From GCA-003244245 sp050699515 (GTDB taxonomy: Bacteria; Actinomycetota; Actinomycetes; Mycobacteriales; Pseudonocardiaceae): a stretch of DNA of 64,000 nucleotides. The notes under the pieces are model-generated. The model worked only from the letters and a program-made list of their open reading frames with translations, searched no databases and was not told the DNA's origin. Of the stretch, positions 8,458-14,984 are shown one piece after another. The translations under genes were made by a program, and so were the position numbers. The stretch covers positions 10,894-74,893 of the forward strand of contig JBOHFF010000101.1 of assembly GCA_050699515.1 (NCBI GenBank), given 5' to 3'. The first letter of the stretch is position 1. The number at the start of each line of letters is the position of its first letter.

Positions 8458-8703
8458 ATGCGCTCCCGTCGCCGTGTGCTGGTCGTCGTGGCCGAGGTGC
8501 TGGTGGTGATCGCGCTCGGTGGGTCGGCCTGGTGGTGCTGGCAGCGCGGCGTGATCGTGACGGTGCGTCGCGGCGTCGCGATGACCCGGATCGAGGGGGG
8601 TTGGTGGGCCAGTGCCGTCGGCGCGGTCACGCTCGCCGGGATACTGCTGCTCGACGCCGGTGGGCGGGTGCTGCGGGCGTCAGCACGGCAGCACTCGGGT
8701 TGA
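8458..8703 (+). CDS. Small two-helix membrane protein (positional counterpart of Rv0514)
   Basis: An 81-residue protein begins five bases after the previous stop at ATG 8458. It has a short basic start (MRSRRR), a first hydrophobic helix (VLVVVAEVLVVIALGG), a loop with a CW/W-rich junction, and a second helix (SAVGAVTLAGILLLDAG). It ends five bases before the hemL start, so it is part of the operon. Conserved placement beside haem genes suggests a membrane role, but no function can be inferred. Confidence 0.7.
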   Translation: MRSRRRVLVVVAEVLVVIALGGSAWWCWQRGVIVTVRRGVAMTRIEGGWWASAVGAVTLAGILLLDAGGRVLRASARQHSG

Positions 8704-8707
8704 GCGT

Positions 8708-10039
8708 ATGACGGCCGATTCCATCAGCTCATCTCCGGTGCGCAGCGAGTCGGCCCGGCTTTTCGAGCGCGCCAGTGCCGTGATCCCCAGCGGGGTGAAC
8801 TCCCCGGTGCGGGCGTTCCGCGCGGTCGGCGGCACACCGCGGTTCATGGTCCGCGCGGCCGGAGCGCACCTGTGGGACGCCGACGGCAACCGCTACGTCG
8901 ATCTGGTCTCGTCCTGGGGTCCGATGATCCTGGGTCACGCGCATCCCGCGGTGGTGGATGCGGTCCGCGTGGCTGCCGGGCAGGGGCTGTCCTTCGGCAC
9001 CCCTACCGTCGGGGAGATCGAGCTCGCCGAGGAGATCGTGCGCCGGGTCGAGCCTCTCGAGCAGGTCCGGTTGGTCAACTCCGGCACGGAGGCGACGATG
9101 AGCGCGATCCGGCTGGCCCGGGGGGTCACCGGGCGGTCGGTCGTGGTCAAGTTCGCCGGGCACTACCACGGGCATGTGGACGCGCTGCTGGTCGCGGCCG
9201 GTTCCGGCGTCGCCACCTTCGGATTGCCCGCCAGCTCCGGGGTCACCGGGGCGCAGGCCGCGGACACGGTCGTGCTGCCCTACAACGACCTCGACGCGCT
9301 CCGCGTGCTGTTCGCCGAGCGCGGCGGCGAGGTCGCCGCCGTCATCGCCGAGGCGGCCGCGGGGAATATGGGCGCGGTGCCGCCCGATCCCGGTTTCAAC
9401 GCCGCGCTGCGCGAGCTGTGCCACGCCCACGGTGCGCTGCTGATCATGGACGAGGTGATGACCGGGTTCCGGGTCTCGCCCGCCGGCTGGTTCGGCCTCG
9501 AGGGGGTGGCGGGCGACCTGTACACCTTCGGCAAGGTGATGTCCGGCGGGCTGCCGGCGGCGGCCCTCGGCGGGTCCGCATCACTCATGGCCCACCTGGC
9601 GCCGGCCGGGCCGGTGTACCAGGCGGGCACACTGTCCGGGAACCCGGTGGCCGTGGCCGCTGGGCTGGCCACCCTGCGGGCCGCGGACCTGGAGGTCTAC
9701 GCCCGGCTGGACCGCGCGGCCACCCGGTTGGCCGGGCTGCTGGCCGGGGCGCTGGACGCTGCCAGCGTGCCGCACCTCGTGCAGCGCGCGGGCTCCCTGC
9801 TCAGCGTCCTGTTCACCGGTACCGGGCCGGTACGTGACTACGCCGGTGTGCAGGCCACCGAGATCTGGCGATTCCCGGCGTTTTTCCACGCCCTGCTCGA
9901 GCACGGCGTCTACGTCCCACCGAGTGCGTTCGAGTCCTGGTTCGTCTCGGCGGCGCTGGATGATGAGGCATTCGAGGTGATCGCCGCGGCGCTGGAGCCT
10001 GCCGCTCGGGCCGCGGCCCGAGCGGCGGAGCCGTCATGA
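8708..10039 (+). CDS. hemL: Glutamate-1-semialdehyde 2,1-aminomutase
   Basis: HemL converts glutamate-1-semialdehyde to 5-aminolevulinate, closing the C5 route begun by HemA. ATG 8708 was chosen because the family N-terminus (SARLFERASAVIPSGVNSPVR) follows directly. The PLP lysine is K276 in TFGKVMSGGLPAAALGG. GHYHGHVDALLVAAGSG and LIMDEVMTGFR are present. The usual EPVAGNMG block reads EAAAGNMG, as in other actinobacteria. The length of 443 residues is typical. The stop overlaps the next gene by ATGA. Confidence 0.97.
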   Translation: MTADSISSSPVRSESARLFERASAVIPSGVNSPVRAFRAVGGTPRFMVRAAGAHLWDADGNRYVDLVSSWGPMILGHAHPAVVDAVRVAAGQGLSFGTPTVGEIELAEEIVRRVEPLEQVRLVNSGTEATMSAIRLARGVTGRSVVVKFAGHYHGHVDALLVAAGSGVATFGLPASSGVTGAQAADTVVLPYNDLDALRVLFAERGGEVAAVIAEAAAGNMGAVPPDPGFNAALRELCHAHGALLIMDEVMTGFRVSPAGWFGLEGVAGDLYTFGKVMSGGLPAAALGGSASLMAHLAPAGPVYQAGTLSGNPVAVAAGLATLRAADLEVYARLDRAATRLAGLLAGALDAASVPHLVQRAGSLLSVLFTGTGPVRDYAGVQATEIWRFPAFFHALLEHGVYVPPSAFESWFVSAALDDEAFEVIAAALEPAARAAARAAEPS

Positions 10040-10665
10040 GCCGCACCGTGGTGCACCTGCTGCGGCACGGGGAGGTGCACAACCCGGAGCGGATCCTCTA
10101 CGGCCGGCTACCGGGTTTCCGGCTCTCCGAGCTGGGTGTCCGCCAAGCTGAGCGGCTCGCCGTGCATCTGGGCCACCACGATGTGGTGCACGTGGCCGCC
10201 TCGCCGTTGTTGCGGGCCCAGCAGACCGCGGCGCCGATCGCCACGGTGCATGGCCTGGACCTGGTCATCGACGAAGAGCTGATCGAGGCGGGCAACGTGT
10301 TCGAGGGCAGCCGGATGCCGGTCGGTCACGGGGCGCTGCGTGACCCGCTGTTCTTGACCAAGCTGCGCAACCCGTTCCGCCCGTCCTGGGGGGAGCCGTA
10401 CCGGGAGATCGCGGAGCGGATGCTCGCCGCCGTGCACCGGGCCCGCCGGCGCGCCGCCGGGCATGAAGCGGTTTGCGTGTCACACCAGCTGCCGATCTGG
10501 ACCCTGCGCCGGCATCTGGACCAGCGGCGGCTCTGGCACGACCCCCGGCGCAGGCAGTGCTCCGTGGCATCGCTGACCAGCCTGGTCTTCGCCGGCGAGG
10601 CGCTGGTCGAGGTGGTCTACAGCCAGCCCGCCGGCCCGTCCGAGTTGCCGGCGACCGGCGCATGA
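10036..10665 (+). CDS. Histidine phosphatase (phosphoglycerate mutase-like)
   Basis: The N-terminus carries the phospho-acceptor motif LLRHGEVHNP, and VCVSHQLPIWTLR supplies the second catalytic histidine. The fold is that of the histidine phosphatase superfamily, and 209 residues is typical. It corresponds positionally to Rv0525 in the hemL-Rv0525-Rv0526 string of mycobacteria. It overlaps hemL and the following thioredoxin gene by ATGA, so the three are co-translated. The true substrate is unknown. Confidence 0.9.
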   Translation: MSRTVVHLLRHGEVHNPERILYGRLPGFRLSELGVRQAERLAVHLGHHDVVHVAASPLLRAQQTAAPIATVHGLDLVIDEELIEAGNVFEGSRMPVGHGALRDPLFLTKLRNPFRPSWGEPYREIAERMLAAVHRARRRAAGHEAVCVSHQLPIWTLRRHLDQRRLWHDPRRRQCSVASLTSLVFAGEALVEVVYSQPAGPSELPATGA

Positions 10666-11237
10666 GGCACCTGCTGGTCGTCCTTTTCGCCACTGTCGTG
10701 CTGGCTGGGTGCGCGACGGGGACCGATGCGGTGGCCCGTGGTGGCACCTTCGAGTTCGTCTCACCCGGCGGGAAGACCGACATCTTCTACGATCCGCCGA
10801 CCGCTCGGGGCACCATCGGTGACCTGTCCGGGGACAGCCTCACCGAACCCGGGACGACGATCTCGCTTGCTCGATACGCAGGCCGGGTAGTGGTGCTCAA
10901 CATCTGGGGCTCATGGTGCGGGCCGTGCCGTGCTGAGGCTGCTGACCTGGTTCGGGTCGCCGATGCGACGGCGAGTCAGGGCGTGCAGTTCATCGGAATC
11001 AACGTGCGGGACAGCCAGCAGGCAGGGGCGGATTTCGCCCGTGATTTCGGCCTGACCTACCCGTCGATCTTCGACCCCTTCGGACGGACTCTGTTCGCGC
11101 TCAAGGACATCCCGCGATCGGTGGTGCCCCTGACCATCGTGCTCGACCGCCACCACCGAGTCGCCGCTGTCTTCCTGCACGCAGTGCACGCGCCAGACCT
11201 CCAGCCAGTCGTGCAGCGGGTGACGCAAGAGCCCTAG
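10662..11237 (+). CDS. TlpA/ResA-like thioredoxin lipoprotein
   Basis: ATG 10662 overlaps the upstream stop. Residues 1-16 are a signal peptide with lipobox LAGC. The thioredoxin domain carries WGSWCGPCRAE (CxxC active site) and the cis-proline region SVVPLTIVLD. Such proteins reduce apocytochrome c or other exported thiols. In mycobacteria the equivalent gene (Rv0526) is followed by ccdA, resB and ccsA of cytochrome c maturation system II. Those genes are absent here, and the conserved block ends with this stop. Confidence 0.92.
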   Translation: MRHLLVVLFATVVLAGCATGTDAVARGGTFEFVSPGGKTDIFYDPPTARGTIGDLSGDSLTEPGTTISLARYAGRVVVLNIWGSWCGPCRAEAADLVRVADATASQGVQFIGINVRDSQQAGADFARDFGLTYPSIFDPFGRTLFALKDIPRSVVPLTIVLDRHHRVAAVFLHAVHAPDLQPVVQRVTQEP

Positions 11238-11258
11238 TTCCGACCCGGCTCCTCCGCC

Positions 11259-11546
11259 GCCGGACCGAGGGTTATCCGGGCGTGCCTAACGCCTGATGTT
11301 GCGGCTGAGTTTGACCGTGAGTGGGAGATCGTGCTGGACCTCGCGGAGCGGGACCAGGATCTCGAACCGGTGCACGATCTGCTGGCCAAGTGGCGTCACT
11401 TCGCCTACGCCGAACTCAAGGACCCAGGCACGTACTTCCGCGTGCTCGCCACCGCAGCCCACACGCTGGCTACCGGCCAGGCGCCCGTCGGCAGTGTGTC
11501 TGGCAAGGAGATCACTGAGCTGATCCGTAGGCGCTTGGGCAGGTAG
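11259..11546 (+). pseudogene. DUF6247-like protein remnant (probable antitoxin side of a TA pair)
   Basis: The frame is open from about 11259 but has no ATG; the first usable start is GTG 11331. The translated segment (DLAERDQDLEPVHDLL, ELKDPGTYFRVLATA, ending ITELIRRRLGR) resembles DUF6247 proteins, which commonly precede RelE-type toxins in Pseudonocardiales. The stop is immediately followed by a GTG that begins a toxin-like N-terminus. The 5' end looks lost, so an intact short form from 11331 cannot be excluded. Confidence 0.5.
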
Positions 11547-11657
11547 GTGTACCGGATCGTTGTCTATCCCGAGGCCAACAGTCTCGGGTCCCGGCCACGC
11601 GTGGGGTCCTGCGGCTACCTGCCTCGGTCCGGAGTCACGGTGCTTGAAGCTTTGTGA
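11547..11657 (+). pseudogene. Truncated RelE-family toxin N-terminus
   Basis: GTG directly after the DUF6247-like stop opens a frame beginning VYRIVVYPEAN, the characteristic first strand of small RelE/ParE toxins. After about 11 residues the similarity stops and the frame ends after 36 codons. The breakpoint near 11580 marks the join with the unrelated XRE/DUF6879 segment. The pair is therefore almost certainly a dead toxin-antitoxin module. Confidence 0.5.
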
Positions 11658-12480
11658 GCGCACGGTGGATGAGTTCGCGTGCGGCATGGCCGTGTACCGC
11701 AGATTTTTGGAGCAGGGCGAATGCTTTGGCATGTACGGCTATTTCGCGGGGTTGGGTGATGTCGAGTCCGGCGGAGACGTTTTCGACCTTAACTCGTTCT
11801 TCGTCGAATATCCAAAAACTTCCTTGGGTGAGGCAGTGGCGTTCTCCAGCGGAGGGAATGATGCCGAGGCTCACCCGTGACAGGGACATGACGGCGAGGA
11901 GTCGGTCGAGCTGTCCAGCCATCACGTCGGTGTCGCCGACGCGTGTGCGTAAAGTTTGCTCTTCGAGCACGAACGAGAAGCGCCGCCGTCCGGTGTAGAG
12001 GACTTGTTGTCGTTCCATGCGGGCGGCGATGGCGTCGTCTACGTCGTTGGGGATATCGAGGAACTCGTTCCAAAACCGGAAGATAGCCGCGGCGTACTCG
12101 GCCGTGTGGAACAGTCCGGGCATGACAGTGTTTTCATAGATTCGGAACAGTTTCGTTCGCTCATACAGTGGCACCGACTGAGTTTGCGACCGTTTGAGTC
12201 CGGCGCGCATGTGACGGTGCCACTCGACATACATCGACTCGATGGCGCGAACCGTGGCAAGAAGGTCGGCTATATGGTTTCCGGCGCCGCACGCACGGCA
12301 CCATGTTTTGATGTCTTGTTCGCTGGGTGCTTGGGATCCGTGTTCGAGCTTACTTATCTTCGTAAAATGCCACTCGCAGATAGCGGCCAGTGTCCGTGCT
12401 GTCAGGTTCGCTTCAGCGCGAATCTCTCGGAGGCGTGCTCCGAGCGCCTGGCGTGCCTGCTTGACGGGGGTTGTGGTCAA
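11635..12480 (-). CDS. XRE-family regulator with DUF5753-type C-terminus (Scr1-like)
   Basis: The protein has 281 residues. The N-terminal HTH spans about residues 10-65 (LGARLREIRAEANLTARTLA, then KISKLEHGSQAPSEQDI). The C-terminal DUF5753 domain has the characteristic IYENTVMPGLFHTAEYA and the late block GSFWIFDEE. The TTG start lies two bases after the stop of the DUF6879 gene. XRE-DUF5753 proteins pair with small partner proteins and control antibiotic or developmental genes in Streptomyces and relatives, and DUF6879 is the partner here. A nearly identical arrangement recurs at 48.6-49.8 kb. Confidence 0.88.
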   Translation of the reverse strand: MTTTPVKQARQALGARLREIRAEANLTARTLAAICEWHFTKISKLEHGSQAPSEQDIKTWCRACGAGNHIADLLATVRAIESMYVEWHRHMRAGLKRSQTQSVPLYERTKLFRIYENTVMPGLFHTAEYAAAIFRFWNEFLDIPNDVDDAIAARMERQQVLYTGRRRFSFVLEEQTLRTRVGDTDVMAGQLDRLLAVMSLSRVSLGIIPSAGERHCLTQGSFWIFDEERVKVENVSAGLDITQPREIAVHAKAFALLQKSAVHGHAARELIHRALTKLQAP

Positions 12481-12482
12481 TT

Positions 12483-13013
12483 TTACGACGGCGCGTACTC
12501 AGCGTGTGGGATAGCGATCTTCCACGCATCTTCGAAAGCTGTAACGCATGCAGCAATGATAGTTGAATCGGTTGTCATCTCACGATCGAGGACATGCCCG
12601 TCACCCGAGAAATGCGTGAACGCGACCGTCTCGCGGTCGAACATCCAAAAATCGTTGCCCGGCAGCAAGAGCGCAGACGCGTTGCGTCGTGGTAGCCATC
12701 GGACATCTTCGCCAGCGCGAACGAGTTGTGCCGTGTCCAGCCATTCGAAACGGATGTAGTCGGTGACCGGTTCGGACACGATGCGCAACCTGCGCAGAGT
12801 CACACCTGACGACGTGATATCTTTCATCAGTTCAAACCAGGGCAGCCACCACGCGGCTTCAGCGTCCGGGTCCAACGGTTCACCGCGACACCAAGTCGCG
12901 AATCTGTCCTTCTCGACATCCGTGGCATACACGTCGCGCATCTCAAGATGAATTACTTCGCCACGACTCGTCGTGAGAAGTCTTCGGCGGTCCTCCGCCG
13001 AGATCGGCTCCAA
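12483..13013 (-). CDS. DUF6879 family protein
   Basis: A 176-residue protein starts at TTG with GGAG eight bases upstream. Family hallmarks are the initial LEMRDVYATDVEKDRF, a central DYIRFEWLDTAQLVRAGEDVRWL and the late NDFWMFDRETVAFTHFSGDG. The function of DUF6879 is not established. It is widely encoded between a small YATD-type protein and an XRE-DUF5753 regulator in actinomycetes, and that is the order found here, so a regulatory partner role is the reasonable guess. Confidence 0.85.
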   Translation of the reverse strand: MEPISAEDRRRLLTTSRGEVIHLEMRDVYATDVEKDRFATWCRGEPLDPDAEAAWWLPWFELMKDITSSGVTLRRLRIVSEPVTDYIRFEWLDTAQLVRAGEDVRWLPRRNASALLLPGNDFWMFDRETVAFTHFSGDGHVLDREMTTDSTIIAACVTAFEDAWKIAIPHAEYAPS

Positions 13014-13016
13014 TTT

Positions 13017-13394
13017 CTACGCTCCTACCAGCAATGCGACAACGGCCGATTTCGTGACATGCACACACGTTTCATAGTCGGGGATACGCATCTGGCCCAG
13101 CGTCTCGGCGTCAGTGACACGCTTACCCTGAATGATGTAGTTACCGCTCGACGTCACCTCGACGATCGGCGCCACGAAGTTGGTGACTGATCCGGCCATG
13201 CCGTCCGAGGCGAGGTGATCCAGCAGCGATGGTGGAACTTCCACCAGGTCTTCATCGTCGGGCACCGTGTGTCGAGCGAGGATGGCGACGTCACTGACGA
13301 CCCAGCCCTGCACAACATACGAATGCTGGTCGGTGGCGTACAGGGTCGGCGAGTCATCAGGCGTCGACTCCTTGCCCAAGAATCTCAGCTTCAC
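13017..13394 (-). CDS. YATD/YVVQG-type small partner protein with internal duplication
   Basis: The GTG start at 13394 is preferred because GGGAG lies just upstream; the frame stays open to 13424. The protein (about 125 residues) contains SPTLYATDQHSYVVQGWVVSD and then a second, diverged copy of the same unit, YIIQGKRVTD. Each copy is followed by a stretch ending IPDYE or VPDDE and a V-x-V strand. Single-copy relatives of about 65-80 residues usually precede DUF6879 genes. The stop lies three bases before the DUF6879 start. Function unknown, probably part of the three-gene regulatory module. Confidence 0.75.
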   Translation of the reverse strand: MKLRFLGKESTPDDSPTLYATDQHSYVVQGWVVSDVAILARHTVPDDEDLVEVPPSLLDHLASDGMAGSVTNFVAPIVEVTSSGNYIIQGKRVTDAETLGQMRIPDYETCVHVTKSAVVALLVGA

Positions 13395-13507
13395 TGCCGT
13401 CTCCCGCCTGAAGACTTTGACCAAATGTTGCTCGAATATCTCAAAGCGTCAGCGATGTCAAGCAACATGTCAAGAGCCAATGCCACTTAGCTAAGGATGA
13501 CAGAGTG

Positions 13508-13580
13508 GCTCATGATCACCGTTTTGGTGTCGAAAGTGACAAAATGTGTCGAATTCGGCACCAAAACGGTGATCATGAAC
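13508..13580. repeat. Long imperfect palindrome (27-bp arms)
   Basis: Arms 13508-13534 and 13554-13580 are reverse complements with two mismatches, separated by 19 AT-richer bases. The core of each arm is CATGATCACCGTTTTGGTG. It lies between the divergently facing repressor module and a truncated flavoprotein gene. It could be a dispersed palindromic element or a strong bidirectional terminator. Confidence 0.85.
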
Positions 13581-13608
13581 GGTTCGGCGGCCCTAACTTG
13601 GTGATATT

Positions 13609-13991
13609 GACTCAAGACCCAAACCGGCGCTCCTGTGCGATCGGAGTACAAACAGCCTGGCACGCCGGATATCTTGCCACCAGCGGACGCCATGGTGGTC
13701 GGCGGGGCCAGCTTCAACACTATCAACAAATGGGCCGCCGGGATCTCCGACACTCTGGCGCTGGGACTGCTGACCGAGGGTATCGGGCTCGGCCTGCCGC
13801 TGGCGGCGCTACCATTCCTGAACACAGCTTTGGCCGCGCATCCAGCCTTCAGTCGGAGCGTGAAAGAATTGCGCGAGGCGGGCGTGAAGATTCTACTCGG
13901 ACCGGACTGTTACGAACCGTGTGCGCCGCACCAAGGCTCGAAATACCTGGACAGATACCCATGGTATGCCGTCTTGGCCGCCGTAGCATAA
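13609..13991 (+). pseudogene. N-terminally truncated HFCD-type flavoprotein
   Basis: From GTG 13635 the frame reads SEYKQPGTPDILPPADAM, NTINKWAAGISDTLALGL and GLPLAALPFLN. This is the C-terminal two thirds of a flavin-dependent cysteine decarboxylase-fold (DfpA-like) protein. An in-frame TGA at 13608 and the adjacent palindrome replace the first 60-70 residues, including the usual flavin-binding start. The tail (CYEPCAPHQGSKYLDRYPW) is intact. Probably non-functional. Confidence 0.7.
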
Positions 13992-14002
13992 ATCCGGGTG
14001 GT

Positions 14003-14023
14003 GGGGCCGAGCCGGTACCTCGG
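14003..14023. repeat. Direct-repeat copy 1 of a GC-rich hairpin element
   Basis: The 21 bases at 14003-14023 recur exactly at 14938-14958. Each copy continues into CCCCGC and a nearby CTCGACAGGC, so the element is about 40 bases long. The halves GGGGCCGAG and CTCGG(N)CCCC fold on each other. The two copies bracket the DUF6131 and STAS genes. Confidence 0.75.
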
Positions 14024-14186
14024 GCCCCGCCTCGACAGGCGCCACACCATGATCGACAAAACAGGCAGCGAGATCAACTAGCCACGCCGAAGACCTGATC
14101 GGTTACTTTAGAAGTATGGGGACGAATCGGATAGTTGTGCAGTAAGATCAGGCGAGGCGCCTCACACAGAACTCACAGGAGGAATC

Positions 14187-14342
14187 GTGATCGTTCTTGG
14201 TGTTGTTCTGCTCGTAGTTGGGTACTTGCTCGCTATCCCGATCTTGTGGACCCTGGGGATCATCCTGGTGGTAGTCGGGGTGATCCTTGTACTGCTCGGG
14301 TCCGCCGGGCGTGCCGTCGGCGGCCGACGGCACTATTGGTGA
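14187..14342 (+). CDS. DUF6131 small hydrophobic peptide
   Basis: A 51-residue product starts at GTG 14187 behind a strong AGGAGGA (14177-14183). It consists of two hydrophobic segments (VLGVVLLVVGYLLAIPILW and LGIILVVVGVILVLLG) and a conserved basic tail GRAVGGRRHYW. This matches DUF6131, a very common, uncharacterised actinobacterial membrane microprotein. The strong RBS indicates real expression. The next gene lies on the opposite strand. Confidence 0.85.
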   Translation: MIVLGVVLLVVGYLLAIPILWTLGIILVVVGVILVLLGSAGRAVGGRRHYW

Positions 14343-14398
14343 CGGTCGCCGTCCTGCCGTCGAGCACGGACATCCGGTCCGACCTCGACCGGGTGTCC

Positions 14399-14809
14399 TT
14401 ATTGCTGGTGGTGTGCGTCCGTGGGGGTGGGGCACGCCCTGACGGCTGTCGCGATGTCGGCGTAGAGATCGAACACTTGGTCGAGTCCGGTGGTTTCCAG
14501 GACGTGGCTGACCGCATGGTTGTCCTCGACGACAAGGGCCAAGTGGCGACTGGCGGCTTCCTGTGCGGCAAGGATCTCGACGAGGATGTTGAGCCCGATC
14601 GAAGCCAGGAAGCGAACAGCTGACAAGTTGATCACGAGATGGGAGGGCACGTCGTTGATCGTGTTCAGCTTCTCCCGCAGGGTAGGTCCGGTGAGTACGT
14701 CGACCTCACCGACCACCACGCACAGGATCGTGCCCGGCGAGACTTCGCTCACCGTGACGTCGAGTAGCTCCTCCGTCGTGACTCGGCTGGTGTCACAGGA
14801 CTCGTGCAT
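14399..14809 (-). CDS. STAS-domain anti-sigma-factor antagonist
   Basis: ATG 14809 was chosen over an upstream GTG (14872) because GGGGGAAG sits seven bases before it. The 136-residue protein is a single STAS domain, with GEVDVLTGPTLREKLN, HLVINLSAVRFLASIGLNIL (the phospho-acceptor serine would be the S of LASIG) and LVVEDNHAVSHVLETTGL. Such proteins sequester anti-sigma kinases and so free a stress sigma factor. No partner kinase is encoded nearby. Confidence 0.87.
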   Translation of the reverse strand: MHESCDTSRVTTEELLDVTVSEVSPGTILCVVVGEVDVLTGPTLREKLNTINDVPSHLVINLSAVRFLASIGLNILVEILAAQEAASRHLALVVEDNHAVSHVLETTGLDQVFDLYADIATAVRACPTPTDAHHQQ

Positions 14810-14937
14810 CGCTTCCCCCAGCTCTATAGGTAGGCGGTCCAGCAGCGTTGCAACCAGGAAACCGGCAGTCACGTTGCGTTCGTGAATTTAGCAGCAGCCT
14901 ATCCTCCCTCGTCCTGGCCGCATTAAGGGCGAGCGAC

Positions 14938-14958
14938 GGGGCCGAGCCGGTACCTCGG
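14938..14958. repeat. Direct-repeat copy 2 of the GC-rich hairpin element
   Basis: This is identical over 21 bases to 14003-14023 and lies 27 bases before the channel-protein start. See the first copy for its structure. Confidence 0.75.
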
Positions 14959-14984
14959 ACCCCGCACCGTAGTCTCGACAGGCT

